Of a stretch of 33,442 nt of DNA, positions 1 to 8,498 are shown one piece after another. Position numbers and translations under genes: made by a program. Below the pieces are notes generated by a model. The model searched no databases. It was not told where the DNA came from and was given only the letters and a program-made list of their open reading frames with translations. Position 1 is the stretch's first letter, and each line of letters begins with the position of its first letter. Source of the DNA: Saprospiraceae bacterium (lineage in GTDB: Bacteria; Bacteroidota; Bacteroidia; Chitinophagales; Saprospiraceae). The stretch spans positions 1 through 33,442 of the forward strand of contig JAEUUU010000060.1 of NCBI GenBank assembly GCA_016787345.1, written 5' to 3'.

Positions 1-1374
1 CGAACTGGTAAAATTGGGGCCCAGCCCCCGATGGCCGTTGCCGATGACCGTTTCGTCCTGCCAATACAAAAAATTGTAGACCGACAAAAGGGATGGCGTT
101 GCCAGCGGCGTCCAGGTTTGGCCGTAGTCGTCCGTTTTTAAAATGCCCTCGTAGGCACGGGAGGCATAGCCGCGCCCGTCGGTTCGCAACACGGCGTCGT
201 AAATAAATACGTGATCGCCCTGGTTGCGATCCTGCCAGGTTGCGCCGCCGTCGGTGGTGACCAACAGGCTGCTTTCGAGCGGAGAAGTACCGGGGCCGCT
301 TACGTAGTTGCCGGCCGTGACCACACCGAGCTGCGTATTGGTCATGCGGATATTGAGCAGGGTGCGAGTCACGCCGGGCGGATTGGGCGGGTAGTTTTGT
401 TCCGTCCAGTTGATACCGCCGTCGGTGGTTTTCCAGATATGCCGCGATTGCAGCACCCAGCCGGTATCCGGGTGCGGAAAGGATACGGCCAGCGGGGCGC
501 CCTGGTCGGCTGCCGGGAAGGGCAGGTTTTTCCAGCGGCGTTCTTCATCGGCAGGTACGGCATGGCAGACTTCGCGTTCCTGAACGAGGCACGAGGAGCG
601 GACCCGCAGACAAATATTGTAACACCCGGGCGTGGCATACGTATGCTGTGGATTCCAGTCGGTTGAAACCGTGCCGTCGCCGAAATCCCAGACCCAGGTG
701 TCGGCGTTGCGGCTTTGATTCAGCAATTCGACCGTGAGACCATCAGTGCTGGCCACGGAAAACGCGGGTTGGGGCAAGGGGCAAAGGACCGAATCACAGA
801 TTGACGCGTCCGAAGATGGCGCGCTCCACAAATCGCCAGAGGCATCGCGGGCACAGACGAAATAGTTGTACCCTTCGAAATCGCCCCATTGTGGAATCAG
901 CCCCCTGTCGACGTCGCCTATTCCTTCCACCCATTCCACAAAATAGCCGTTAAAAGGCTCTTTCAGGCGAATCCAACGCCGGTTTTCGCCATTGAGCAAG
1001 GTAATTTGCCCGGTTTCCACCACTTGCAGCATGGGGCCGGCGCCGGCAGAAATAGCCTGACCCACCACGAGGTCAAAATCGTAGAGCAAATACCAGTCGG
1101 AACAAAGGCTGTAGGGCGTGCGCAGGTACACCTTGCCGCCATCCAGCCGCAAGTAAACGGGGTTGCCCGCCGGGCTTTCAAACAACAGCAGCGGCGTACT
1201 GCACAGGACGGTATCCTTTACGTAGAGGTAACTGTCGTTGGTATACCCTCCGTAAAAATTGAAGTGCCCCGCCCCGATCTGCAAACCGGGATTCGACCAG
1301 ACCGAACTTTGACTATGCGCTAAAACAGCGGGTAAAAAAAGCGTGGCAAACAGCAGGAGACGCAAAGGAGACAT
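1..1374 (-). CDS. Secreted PKD / Asp-box (Ycf48-like) repeat protein, 3' end outside window
   Basis: Open for 458 codons from an ATG at 1374 down to base 1 with no stop, so the C-terminus lies beyond the window. The start MSPLRLLLFATLFLPAVLAHSQ is a signal peptide. Residues about 200-260 form a PKD-like domain, with the typical VWDFGDGTVSTDW at 228-240 and an HTYATPG turn. From about 275 onward the protein has Asp-box (BNR) motifs: KTTDGGINW (315-323), VTTDGGATW (372-380) and KTDDYGQTW (413-421). These are typical of Ycf48/sortilin-like beta-propellers in exported Bacteroidota proteins. Such proteins usually end in a T9SS sorting domain, which would be in the missing part (inference). It is the last of three minus-strand genes for exported proteins. 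The export signal and domain types are clear; substrate and role are unknown. Confidence 0.85.
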   Translation of the reverse strand, partial: MSPLRLLLFATLFLPAVLAHSQSSVWSNPGLQIGAGHFNFYGGYTNDSYLYVKDTVLCSTPLLLFESPAGNPVYLRLDGGKVYLRTPYSLCSDWYLLYDFDLVVGQAISAGAGPMLQVVETGQITLLNGENRRWIRLKEPFNGYFVEWVEGIGDVDRGLIPQWGDFEGYNYFVCARDASGDLWSAPSSDASICDSVLCPLPQPAFSVASTDGLTVELLNQSRNADTWVWDFGDGTVSTDWNPQHTYATPGCYNICLRVRSSCLVQEREVCHAVPADEERRWKNLPFPAADQGAPLAVSFPHPDTGWVLQSRHIWKTTDGGINWTEQNYPPNPPGVTRTLLNIRMTNTQLGVVTAGNYVSGPGTSPLESSLLVTTDGGATWQDRNQGDHVFIYDAVLRTDGRGYASRAYEGILKTDDYGQTWTPLATPSLLSVYNFLYWQDETVIGNGHRGLGPNFTSS

Positions 1375-1526
1375 AAGTGGAAAAGATTTTTTCACAATGT
1401 CGCTTAAAGATACCTCGATTCGCGCTCCTGCTGCTTTGTTTCACCACGCTGCTCAATGAAACTCCGTGACGATGCCGCCGTGCTGCTCCCAGCGGCCGAG
1501 GGTCTGGTTGTAGTAGGTGCCGAGAA

Positions 1527-2522
1527 TCAGCTTTTCAACTCCTCCATCACCAGTTCGCCGTCCCGCAGGTATTTCAGGCGAAACCATTTTTCGCCCTGTT
1601 TGGGCAGTGAAAACAGGATTTGGTTGCCCTCCAGTATTTCCCAGTGCCCCACTTCCCGCGTTGTGCCGTGTCGGTCGGGCAGGCCCCAGACCAGCGTGCG
1701 GTCGGGCATAAAGAGGTAAACGCCCCAGGTCTGCATCAGACAGGGCGTCTCCTGCTGATCGGCGCCGACGAGGGTCCAGATCGTGCGCGTGGGCGTCTCG
1801 CCCACCACCGAACAGAGCCGCCACAGGCCGCCCTGCACGTCTTCGTCCACCAGGCCGCCGCTCTGGCCGGCCACTTCGCCGGCGCACAGGGCGGGCACCA
1901 CTTCCTCCGGGTCGGGCGCCAGGGCGAGATTGAGCAAGGTATCGCGATCCAGCTCTCCGTCTTCGTAAATGTAGCCGCGCAGGTCGTATTTGGGGTCGCG
2001 GCGGTTGCTGCGCTCCCACAACCCGATGCGTTCGCCGTCTTCGTATTCTCCCGTCCAGACGAAGCCCAGACTGTCCTCTTCCATCCAAAAGCCCACGGGC
2101 ACGGAAGCCGGTGCAATGCGCAGGTAGTACGCTTCTTCATAACTCTCCGGGTCGAAGGTCACGAGGGTATCGATCAGCCAGGAATCCGCCTGGGCGGAAA
2201 ACATACCCCGGGCGCGCAGCCGCGCCGGGTCGAGGCTGTCGTAAGCCAGGTAAAGCCAGTTGCCGTCCTCTACCCGGAGGTATTCATCCAGGACGTTGCC
2301 GTTGGTAAAACGGCGGCGCACGGCCAGCAAGCGGTTGGAAACCGGGTCGCGTACCTGTTGTACGTTTCGGTCGTAGTCCCAGCTGGTACTGCCCCAAAAG
2401 TCGAAATCGAAGGTATCGACGCCGGCGGGCGGCATCACAATGGAGGCATCTGATTCGGCAGGTTCCTGCGCGAGGATCAAGATCGGAGAAAAAAGAAGGA
2501 AGAAGGCGACGAGGGTTCGCAT
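1527..2522 (-). CDS. Exported protein of unknown function (331 aa)
   Basis: The ATG at 2522 gives a clean signal peptide (MRTLVAFFLLFSPILILAQ), predicting export to the periplasm or surface. No lipobox cysteine and no T9SS tail are visible. The mature part is acidic and rich in Trp/Tyr/Asp, with short beta-strand-like stretches such as YLRVEDGNWLYLAYDS, WTGEYEDGERIGLWERS and GHWEILEGNQILFSLP. The wording resembles MORN-type or lipocalin-like beta proteins, but I cannot assign a family. It lies 64 bases downstream of another exported-protein gene on the same strand and 152 bases upstream of the PKD/Asp-box gene, so co-transcription is plausible. No terminator is evident between them. The open frame is well supported by signal peptide and length; function unknown. 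Confidence 0.75.
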   Translation of the reverse strand: MRTLVAFFLLFSPILILAQEPAESDASIVMPPAGVDTFDFDFWGSTSWDYDRNVQQVRDPVSNRLLAVRRRFTNGNVLDEYLRVEDGNWLYLAYDSLDPARLRARGMFSAQADSWLIDTLVTFDPESYEEAYYLRIAPASVPVGFWMEEDSLGFVWTGEYEDGERIGLWERSNRRDPKYDLRGYIYEDGELDRDTLLNLALAPDPEEVVPALCAGEVAGQSGGLVDEDVQGGLWRLCSVVGETPTRTIWTLVGADQQETPCLMQTWGVYLFMPDRTLVWGLPDRHGTTREVGHWEILEGNQILFSLPKQGEKWFRLKYLRDGELVMEELKS

Positions 2523-2586
2523 GGATCGATTAGAGGGAGAAATTAGGATAAATGATGGGTTGTTAGAAAAAAGCGTGCCGAACTGT

Positions 2587-3366
2587 CTATTTACCCTCCG
2601 GCTTCATCTTTTCAAGGGTATAGACGCGTTTTTTAACATCGTAAACCAATCTGACGCGGTCGGCGTGGAGAAAAGTAAAATTAATCCCGGCTGCCCGGTA
2701 ACCGCCCGGCGGGGAAAACCCGCCCAGTTCGCGGCCGTCGCGGCTGTCGACCAGGGTATAGAGGGTTGTATCCAGGTCGGCGGGTACGTAAGGGGTCACC
2801 CACAGGTTGAAACGGTTCGAATGCATGGGGCTGTGCGTCCGGTCGTAGGTCAGTGTATTCTGCTCTCCGGGCCGGAGCAGAACGGCCGTATTGCCCAAAC
2901 ACCCCAGCCAGCGCTTTTTGTCCCGTGAGTTTTTTAATTGGAATTCAACCATTTGCCCCGATTCCCGTTTGTCCGGCGTGTTTGACCGGAGGTAAAAATC
3001 ATTGCAACAATCGTTGTAGGAAAGTGTGTAGGTCGAATCCGCCCGAAGGTCGCAGATCAAAAAAAGGCTGTCTCTGCGCGAGTGTCTGTTCAGCACGATC
3101 ACAGTGTCGAGCCCCTCCCTGACAGGCACTGTATAGCGCAATTGCGCCGTGTCGACCAAACAGCCGTTGAACCACCATTGCCAAAAAGCGCGCTCCGAAC
3201 GCGGAAAAAACCGGGTGTCAATCTCGACATATGCCCTCGGTCCCGGCTCCGGGAGCGGTTGGGGTTGGGCAATCACAGCGCTTTCAACCCGGGCTGGCGC
3301 CTGGCGCTGTTCGCAGGCTACAAAGGCCAATAAAAGCACGAAAAGAACGCCTCCAAAATTTTTCAT
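2587..3366 (-). CDS. Putative lipoprotein of unknown function (259 aa)
   Basis: The ATG at 3366 begins MKNFGGVLFVLLLAFVACEQ, a short hydrophobic signal ending in a lipobox-like FVAC, so Cys18 is probably lipidated and the protein membrane-anchored. A Pro/Gln-rich linker (about residues 20-45) follows. A mixed region of about 210 residues then contains repeated Asp-Ser/Thr turns and paired cysteines (the CC of YNDCCNDFYL). I recognise no enzyme motif or Pfam-type domain. It is the first gene of a minus-strand group of three exported proteins and diverges from leuS across about 165 bases. No good minus-strand -7 element was found in that spacer. Coding status is convincing; function is unknown. 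Confidence 0.75.
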   Translation of the reverse strand: MKNFGGVLFVLLLAFVACEQRQAPARVESAVIAQPQPLPEPGPRAYVEIDTRFFPRSERAFWQWWFNGCLVDTAQLRYTVPVREGLDTVIVLNRHSRRDSLFLICDLRADSTYTLSYNDCCNDFYLRSNTPDKRESGQMVEFQLKNSRDKKRWLGCLGNTAVLLRPGEQNTLTYDRTHSPMHSNRFNLWVTPYVPADLDTTLYTLVDSRDGRELGGFSPPGGYRAAGINFTFLHADRVRLVYDVKKRVYTLEKMKPEGK

Positions 3367-3452
3367 GGTTTCAGGAACGAATGAAGCAGGTGGTAAAGTT
3401 TATTCAATGGTCATCAAGACCCATCTTTAAAATTTAATTCCCTTAAAAGCCC

Positions 3453-3460
3453 TAATTTTG
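3453..3460 (+). promoter_or_regulatory. Candidate leuS promoter, -7 element TAATTTTG
   Basis: TAATTTTG matches the Bacteroidota primary-sigma -7 consensus TAnnTTTG and lies about 70 bases before the leuS ATG. The -33 element is weak (TTTA-like bases at 3433-3436, spacing shorter than usual). The same octamer occurs upstream of crtI. Motif-based call only. Confidence 0.35.
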
Positions 3461-3531
3461 CCGCTTCTCAAAACAATCATCGGGCTGATTGACAAGCCCT
3501 CGACGAATTACCAATTTTCCGAATCGTTTCA

Positions 3532-6500
3532 ATGGAATACAACCCGCGCGACATCGAACAAAAATGGCGCATCTGGTGGCAGGAGAACCAGGTGTACAAA
3601 GTGTTGAACGACAGCAGCAAGCCCAAATTTTACCTGCTCAATATGTTCCCCTACCCTTCCGGCGCCGGCCTGCACGTGGGGCACCCGCTGGGCTACATCG
3701 CGTCGGACATTCTCGCCCGTTACAAACGCCTGCGCGGCTACAACGTGCTCAACCCCATGGGCTACGACTCCTTTGGTCTGCCCGCCGAGCAATACGCCAT
3801 CCAGACCGGCCAGCACCCGGCCGTCACCACCGACCAGAATATCGCCACCTTCCGCCGGCAACTCGACAACATCGGGTTCTCCTTCGACTGGAGCCGCGAA
3901 GTGCGCACCAGCGATCCGTCGTTTTACAAATGGACGCAATGGATTTTCATGCGCCTGTTTGAACATTATTACGACAAAACAGCCGACAAAGCCCTGCCCA
4001 TCAAGCAGTTGGTGCAGCATTTCGAACAAAAGGGCAATGCGGGCATCCAGGCTGCCTGCGACGAGGACACGCCCTCGTTCAGCGCCGCCGACTGGAAAGC
4101 CCTGTCGGAAAAGGAACAACAGGAACTGCTATTGAAATACCGCCTGACCTTCCCCGAAGAATCGTTTGTCAACTGGTGCCCCGGCCTGGGCACGGTATTG
4201 TCCAACGACGAAGTGAAAGACGGCGTTAGCGAACGCGGCGGATTCCCCGTGGAGCGCAAACGGATGAAACAATGGGCCATGCGCATCACGGCCTACGCCG
4301 ACCGCCTGCTGGCCGGCCTCGATACCGTCGACTGGCCCGAATCGATTAAGGAACAACAGCGCAACTGGATCGGCCGCTCGCAGGGCGCTTCGGTGCGTTT
4401 TGCCGTCGACGGCCACCCCGGCGCGGAAATCGAGGTGTTTACCACGCGCCTCGATACGATTTTCGGCGCCACTTTTATGGTGTTGGCGCCCGAGCACGAC
4501 CTAGTCGCCCAACTGACCACCGATGCGCAGCGCGCCGAAGTGGAAGGTTATGTGCGCTGGGCAGCCTCCCGCTCCGACATCGAGCGCATGGCCGAAACCA
4601 AAAAAGTGACGGGCGCTTTCACCGGCGCCTATGCCGTCAACCCCTTCAACGACCAAAAAATCCCGGTTTACATCGCCGACTACGTGCTGGCCGGCTATGG
4701 CACCGGCGCCGTGATGGCTGTGCCCAGCGGCGACCAGCGCGACTGGAATTTTGCCCAACACTTCAAACTGCCCATCATACCCATCCTCGATGCGCAGCAA
4801 AACCTCGACGAAGCCGCCGACCCCACCAAGGAGGGCCGTTACGTCAATTCCGGCTTTATCAACGGGCTGAGCTATCAGGAGGCCATGCCGCGCCTGATCG
4901 AATGGCTGGAAGAAAAAGGCCTGGGACAAGCCAAAGTGCAATACAAAATGCGCAACGCCGTGTTCAGCCGCCAGCGCTACTGGGGCGAACCCGTGCCGGT
5001 GTACTGGAAAGACGGCGTGCCTTGCCTTATCGAGGAAAACGAACTGCCGCTGTTGCTGCCCCAGGTCGATAAATACCTGCCCACCGAAACCGGCGAGCCG
5101 CCACTGGGCCGCGCCGAAGGCTGGAAATACCGGGGGCAGTACGAATACGAACTGAGCACCATGCCCGGCTGGGCGGGTTCATCCTGGTATTTCTACCGCT
5201 ACATGGACCCTCAAAACGAGCAGGCTTTTGCCAGCCCGGAAGCCATCCGCTACTGGCAGCAAGTCGATTTTTACATCGGCGGCTCCGAACACGCTACCGG
5301 ACACCTGTTGTACAGCCGCTTCTGGAACCATTTCATGCACGACCTCGGACTGGTGCCGGAGCGCGAATACGCCCGCAAACTGGTCAACCAGGGGATGATC
5401 CAGGGGCGTTCGAGTTTTGTGTTCCGCGCCCGGGAGCATTTTTATGAAGAATACGTCTGGATCAAGGTCCTGCAGCCGTTTTTTACCGAATTCGGCCCTA
5501 TTCAGGTGCCGGTTTCCAAGGCTGAGGAAGAATACAAATACGATTTTGCCTTCGAAAGCAACGATTTGGTGATCGAGGTCGTGTCGTACAAACAAACCGA
5601 CAAGATCGAGCGCATCCGCAGCGCCGCCGCTTCCGATGGCAAACGCCTGCTGGTGTTGTTCAACGAAGAACTGGCCGATACCATCAACGAGCCCGAAACC
5701 ACGGCCGAAAAAATCCGCCGTGCACTCAACAGCCGGGAGACGTTTTTCATGAGCAATGCACAACCCAAAGCGGAGCGATTGTTCGTATCGCACAACCTGA
5801 CCTCGAAATACAGCCCGGAATCGCTGACCAAACTGCACGTTGACATCAGTCTGGTCGACAACGATGTGCTCGACGTGGCGCGGGCAGCCCAATTGAACCA
5901 GTTTGCCGGCGCGACGTTCAAACTCGACGCCGACGGGAAGTTTATCTGCAGTTCGGAGGTCGAAAAAATGTCGAAATCCAAGTTCAACGTCGTCAATCCC
6001 GACGACATGGTGGAGCAATACGGCGCCGACTGCTATCGCATGTACGAGATGTTCCTGGGCCCCATCGAGGTCGCCAAACCCTGGGACACCAAGGGCATCA
6101 CGGGCGTGTCGGGCTTTTTGCGCAAATTTTGGGGACTGTTTTTTGATGAAAAAAGCGGCGCATTCAACGTCGCCGACGACGAGCCCACCCGCGACGAACT
6201 GCGCGCCCTGCACACGGCCATCAAAAAGGTGAGCGACGACATCGAGCGTTTTTCAATGAACACCTGCGTGAGCCATTTCATGATCGCCACCAACGAACTG
6301 CGCAGCCTGAAATGCAACAAACGCGCCGTACTGGAACCCTTGGTCGTGCTGATTGCGCCCTTCGCCCCGCACGTAGCCGAAGAACTCTGGCACCGACTGG
6401 GCCACAGCGATTCGGTATGCGCCGCCCAATGGCCCGCACTCAACGAGGCGCATCTGGTCACCGATACCGTGGTGTACCCGGTCCAGATCAACGGCAAACT

Positions 6501-6651
6501 GCGCGGCAACGTGGAAGTGCCCGCCGGCACCCCCGCTCCCGAAGTGGAACAAATGGTGCTGGCCCAGGAATTTGTACAACGCAATCTGGGCGGCGGAGCA
6601 GTGAAGAAGATTATTGTGGTGCCGGGGCGGATTGTGAATATTGTGGCGTGA
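3532..6651 (+). CDS. leuS: Leucyl-tRNA synthetase with an extra internal domain
   Basis: A cytoplasmic class I synthetase that charges tRNA-Leu. The HIGH motif is HVGH (residues 48-51). The editing (CP1) domain has TTRLDTIFGATF and GTGAVMAVPSGDQRD. The KMSKS loop is at 812-816, followed by the anticodon-binding domain. The segment around residues 140-200 is also of the Bacteroidota LeuRS type. At 1039 residues it is about 100 longer than the roughly 920-950 I expect for the phylum. The excess lies between SSFVFR (627-632) and LFVSHN (750-755), just before the KMSKS region, where relatives have only a few residues; it is described as a separate feature. The start MEYNPRDIEQKW is the normal N-terminus. 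The frame is unbroken, so the insertion is translated. All catalytic motifs look intact. Confidence 0.97.
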   Translation: MEYNPRDIEQKWRIWWQENQVYKVLNDSSKPKFYLLNMFPYPSGAGLHVGHPLGYIASDILARYKRLRGYNVLNPMGYDSFGLPAEQYAIQTGQHPAVTTDQNIATFRRQLDNIGFSFDWSREVRTSDPSFYKWTQWIFMRLFEHYYDKTADKALPIKQLVQHFEQKGNAGIQAACDEDTPSFSAADWKALSEKEQQELLLKYRLTFPEESFVNWCPGLGTVLSNDEVKDGVSERGGFPVERKRMKQWAMRITAYADRLLAGLDTVDWPESIKEQQRNWIGRSQGASVRFAVDGHPGAEIEVFTTRLDTIFGATFMVLAPEHDLVAQLTTDAQRAEVEGYVRWAASRSDIERMAETKKVTGAFTGAYAVNPFNDQKIPVYIADYVLAGYGTGAVMAVPSGDQRDWNFAQHFKLPIIPILDAQQNLDEAADPTKEGRYVNSGFINGLSYQEAMPRLIEWLEEKGLGQAKVQYKMRNAVFSRQRYWGEPVPVYWKDGVPCLIEENELPLLLPQVDKYLPTETGEPPLGRAEGWKYRGQYEYELSTMPGWAGSSWYFYRYMDPQNEQAFASPEAIRYWQQVDFYIGGSEHATGHLLYSRFWNHFMHDLGLVPEREYARKLVNQGMIQGRSSFVFRAREHFYEEYVWIKVLQPFFTEFGPIQVPVSKAEEEYKYDFAFESNDLVIEVVSYKQTDKIERIRSAAASDGKRLLVLFNEELADTINEPETTAEKIRRALNSRETFFMSNAQPKAERLFVSHNLTSKYSPESLTKLHVDISLVDNDVLDVARAAQLNQFAGATFKLDADGKFICSSEVEKMSKSKFNVVNPDDMVEQYGADCYRMYEMFLGPIEVAKPWDTKGITGVSGFLRKFWGLFFDEKSGAFNVADDEPTRDELRALHTAIKKVSDDIERFSMNTCVSHFMIATNELRSLKCNKRAVLEPLVVLIAPFAPHVAEELWHRLGHSDSVCAAQWPALNEAHLVTDTVVYPVQINGKLRGNVEVPAGTPAPEVEQMVLAQEFVQRNLGGGAVKKIIVVPGRIVNIVA
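5431..5778 (+). other. In-frame insertion domain in LeuRS, DUF559/Vsr-like nuclease fold (degenerate)
   Basis: This stretch encodes LeuRS residues about 634-749 and is absent from the family as I know it. Seen directly: YKYDFAF (668-674), DLVIEVVSYK (678-687), ERIRSAAASDGKRLL (693-707), VLFNEEL (708-714) and AEKIRRAL (725-732). This order matches the C-terminal half of DUF559/Vsr-like PD-(D/E)xK nucleases (xxDF...LVIEIDG..H...RIR...G..VLRF.NEE...KI..L). The first Asp (D671) and the Glu (E682) are in place. The acidic residue normally two after the Glu is Val684, and the usual Gly/His positions are Ser/Lys-Gln, so catalysis is doubtful. No intein splice residues (Cys/Ser at the start, His-Asn at the end) are visible. 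The boundaries are approximate. Confidence 0.65.
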
Positions 6652-6697
6652 TTTACTAAAATCGGGTCAACCATTAATATTTATCAAATCAATCGCC

Positions 6698-7255
6698 ATG
6701 CGCCTCCTTCTCCCTATTCTCGCCCTCCTTCTTTTCACCGCCTGCAAAGACAAAAAGTACTGCGACTGCTGTGAAAATGAGGGGCTGTCGGCCCGTTTCC
6801 CCCTGAATATCGGCCCCGATCACCCCGACAGCCTGTTTACGGAGGCACTGCTCTACGTACCCAATATCATGGTGTACGACGGCGACGGCATCAACAATTT
6901 CTTTTTGGTCTTTTCCAATGCCGGCGTGGTAGAGATTATCTCGCTGGAAGTAGAGGACAAAAAAGGGAATCGGCTGTTTTCCCGCTACAATGTGATGCCG
7001 GCCGATATTGGCGCAGCCTGGACGGGCGTCACCTCGGGCGGCACCCGTTTCGAGGGTTCGTTCAACTACACCCTGGTCGTGCGGCTGTACGACGGCCAGG
7101 TCAAAACCCTCGATGGTTCGGCCTGCGCTTTTCCCTGCGGCGATGCAGGCTTCCCGACCAAACAACTGGATAATTGTCGGTTTACCAACCAGAACAACGG
7201 CAACGGGGAATACGACCCGACGCAGCCGGGGGCTTTGCCGGGGTGTTTTGAATGA
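6698..7255 (+). CDS. Small lipoprotein with a CHU_C-like (T9SS type B-like) domain
   Basis: The ATG at 6698 starts MRLLLPILALLLFTACKDK, a lipoprotein signal with probable lipidated Cys16; an upstream in-frame start would spoil it. After a Cys-rich stretch (YCDCCENEG), residues about 50-150 follow the pattern of the gliding-motility-associated C-terminal domain: VPNIMVYDGDGINNFF, EVEDKKGNRLFSRY, AAWTGVTSGG, then FNYTLVVRLYDGQ. In its usual place (PNxxTPNGDGxND...WDG) that domain ends large T9SS cargo proteins. Here it is almost the whole protein, and it is followed by a short Cys-rich tail (CAFPCGDAG). It sits 46 bases after leuS and 18 bases before the amidohydrolase-like gene, so it probably belongs to one transcript. 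Function is unknown; the domain similarity is moderate. Confidence 0.75.
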   Translation: MRLLLPILALLLFTACKDKKYCDCCENEGLSARFPLNIGPDHPDSLFTEALLYVPNIMVYDGDGINNFFLVFSNAGVVEIISLEVEDKKGNRLFSRYNVMPADIGAAWTGVTSGGTRFEGSFNYTLVVRLYDGQVKTLDGSACAFPCGDAGFPTKQLDNCRFTNQNNGNGEYDPTQPGALPGCFE

Positions 7256-7273
7256 ACCGGATGTTGATCCATT

Positions 7274-8410
7274 ATGCACCAAAGGGCAATTTTTTTTCGA
7301 GGCAGTAAGATTCAAAGGATTGCAGCGTTGTCGCTGCTTTGCCTGCTTCACGCCCCCCTCTCCGCCCAAACCTTCACCCCCGGCCAAACCTATTTCGGCG
7401 CCAACAACTACGTCGAGTACCGGGCCGGCAACCTGCCCATCATCATCAGCGCCCCGCACGGCGGCGATATGACGCCGGCGACCATTCCCGACCGCACTTG
7501 CCCCAACGCGGTGACGGTCAACGACGGCAATACCCAGGCTTTGTGCCGTCAAATAGATACAGCCATTCAGATGCGCTTCGGTTGCTACCCGCACATCGTC
7601 ATCAACCGCCTGGCCCGCCGAAAACTCGACGCCAACCGCGACCTGCCCGAGGCTGCCTGCGACAATCCGCTGGCCGAACAGGCCTGGTTCGACTACCACG
7701 AGTTTATCGATTCGGCCAAAACCGCCGTCACCACCACCTACGGCCGCGGTATTTTTATCGACCTGCATGGCCATGCCCACACCATCCAGCGCCTCGAACT
7801 GGGCTATTTGCTCAGCGGCGCCGAACTGCGCAAACCCGACGATTCGCTCAATTTGCCCGTCTACGTCGCCGAAAGCAGCATCCGGCAACTGGCCGACACC
7901 AACCTCCACCAGTACAAACACGCCCAACTGCTGCGCGACTCCTTTGCCCTCGGCACCCTGCTCCATACCCGGGGCTACACCTCGGTGCCCAGCAACGCCG
8001 ACCCGGCGCCACAGGCCGGCGAGCCTTATTTCAACGGCGGCTACAATACTTTTCGACACGGCTCCTCGGGCGGCGGCGCCATTGATGCCGTGCAGATCGA
8101 GTGTTACTTCGCTGGCGTACGCGACACCTGGGCCAATCGGCGCCTTTTCAGCGACACCCTGAGCCTGGCCTTGCAGATTTTTTTGGAAAAACACATTTTC
8201 GACCGCGCTTTCGTACCCGACATCAGCGGCGGGGCTTCCGTCTGCGAAGACGGTGTTTACACTTATTCCGTGCCCGAACTGCCGAACAACACCTACCTGT
8301 GGGCCGTCTCGGGGGGTGAAATTTTGAGCGGTCAAGGCACGCATACTGTCAGTGTCCGCTGGCTCAGCGCCGGCAACGGCAGCATCACCGTGATGCGGCT
8401 TTGTCCATAG
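7274..8410 (+). CDS. Secreted N-formylglutamate amidohydrolase-like protein
   Basis: The protein has 378 residues and a signal peptide (about residues 1-31, ending LSAQ), so it acts outside the cytoplasm. Motifs fit the N-formylglutamate amidohydrolase (FGase) superfamily of zinc-dependent amidases: IIISAPHGG (57-64), NRLARRKLDANRD (111-123) and FIDLHGHAH (161-169), with likely metal/catalytic His62, Asp163, His165 and His167, and later QIECYFAGVR. The C-terminal 60 residues are an extra PKD-like beta module (VCEDGVYTYSVPELPNNTY). True FGases act in cytoplasmic histidine breakdown, so an exported, PKD-tailed version probably uses another substrate, perhaps a peptide or acylated sugar (inference). 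It closes the leuS-lipoprotein group; the next gene has its own candidate promoter. Confidence 0.75.
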   Translation: MHQRAIFFRGSKIQRIAALSLLCLLHAPLSAQTFTPGQTYFGANNYVEYRAGNLPIIISAPHGGDMTPATIPDRTCPNAVTVNDGNTQALCRQIDTAIQMRFGCYPHIVINRLARRKLDANRDLPEAACDNPLAEQAWFDYHEFIDSAKTAVTTTYGRGIFIDLHGHAHTIQRLELGYLLSGAELRKPDDSLNLPVYVAESSIRQLADTNLHQYKHAQLLRDSFALGTLLHTRGYTSVPSNADPAPQAGEPYFNGGYNTFRHGSSGGGAIDAVQIECYFAGVRDTWANRRLFSDTLSLALQIFLEKHIFDRAFVPDISGGASVCEDGVYTYSVPELPNNTYLWAVSGGEILSGQGTHTVSVRWLSAGNGSITVMRLCP

Positions 8411-8466
8411 ACGAAAGAAACTTTCCTAATTTTATGCACTACCGCTCCGGTAAGCATCCTTAACCA

Positions 8467-8474
8467 TACTTTTG
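8467..8474 (+). promoter_or_regulatory. Candidate promoter of the first ECF sigma gene, -7 element TACTTTTG
   Basis: TACTTTTG is a full match to TAnnTTTG and ends 24 bases before the ATG at 8499. It overlaps a possible TTG start at 8472, which argues against that TTG being used. No clear -33 TTG is seen at the expected distance. Confidence 0.4.
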
Positions 8475-8498
8475 GCGGGATATTCCGCCCGCATACCC

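Noticed and set aside
5431-5778. Intein in LeuRS
   Set aside because: No Cys/Ser/Thr at the N-terminal splice site, no His-Asn followed by Cys/Ser/Thr at the C-terminal site, and the segment is shorter than a usual intein.
5179-8344. Antisense frames of 344 and 551 codons opposite leuS and the amidohydrolase-like gene
   Set aside because: They are shadows of well-supported plus-strand genes, with no recognisable motifs; the larger one crosses gene boundaries.
8472-8498. TTG start for the first ECF sigma factor
   Set aside because: The TTG is part of the TACTTTTG -7 element; the ATG at 8499 gives the normal N-terminus.
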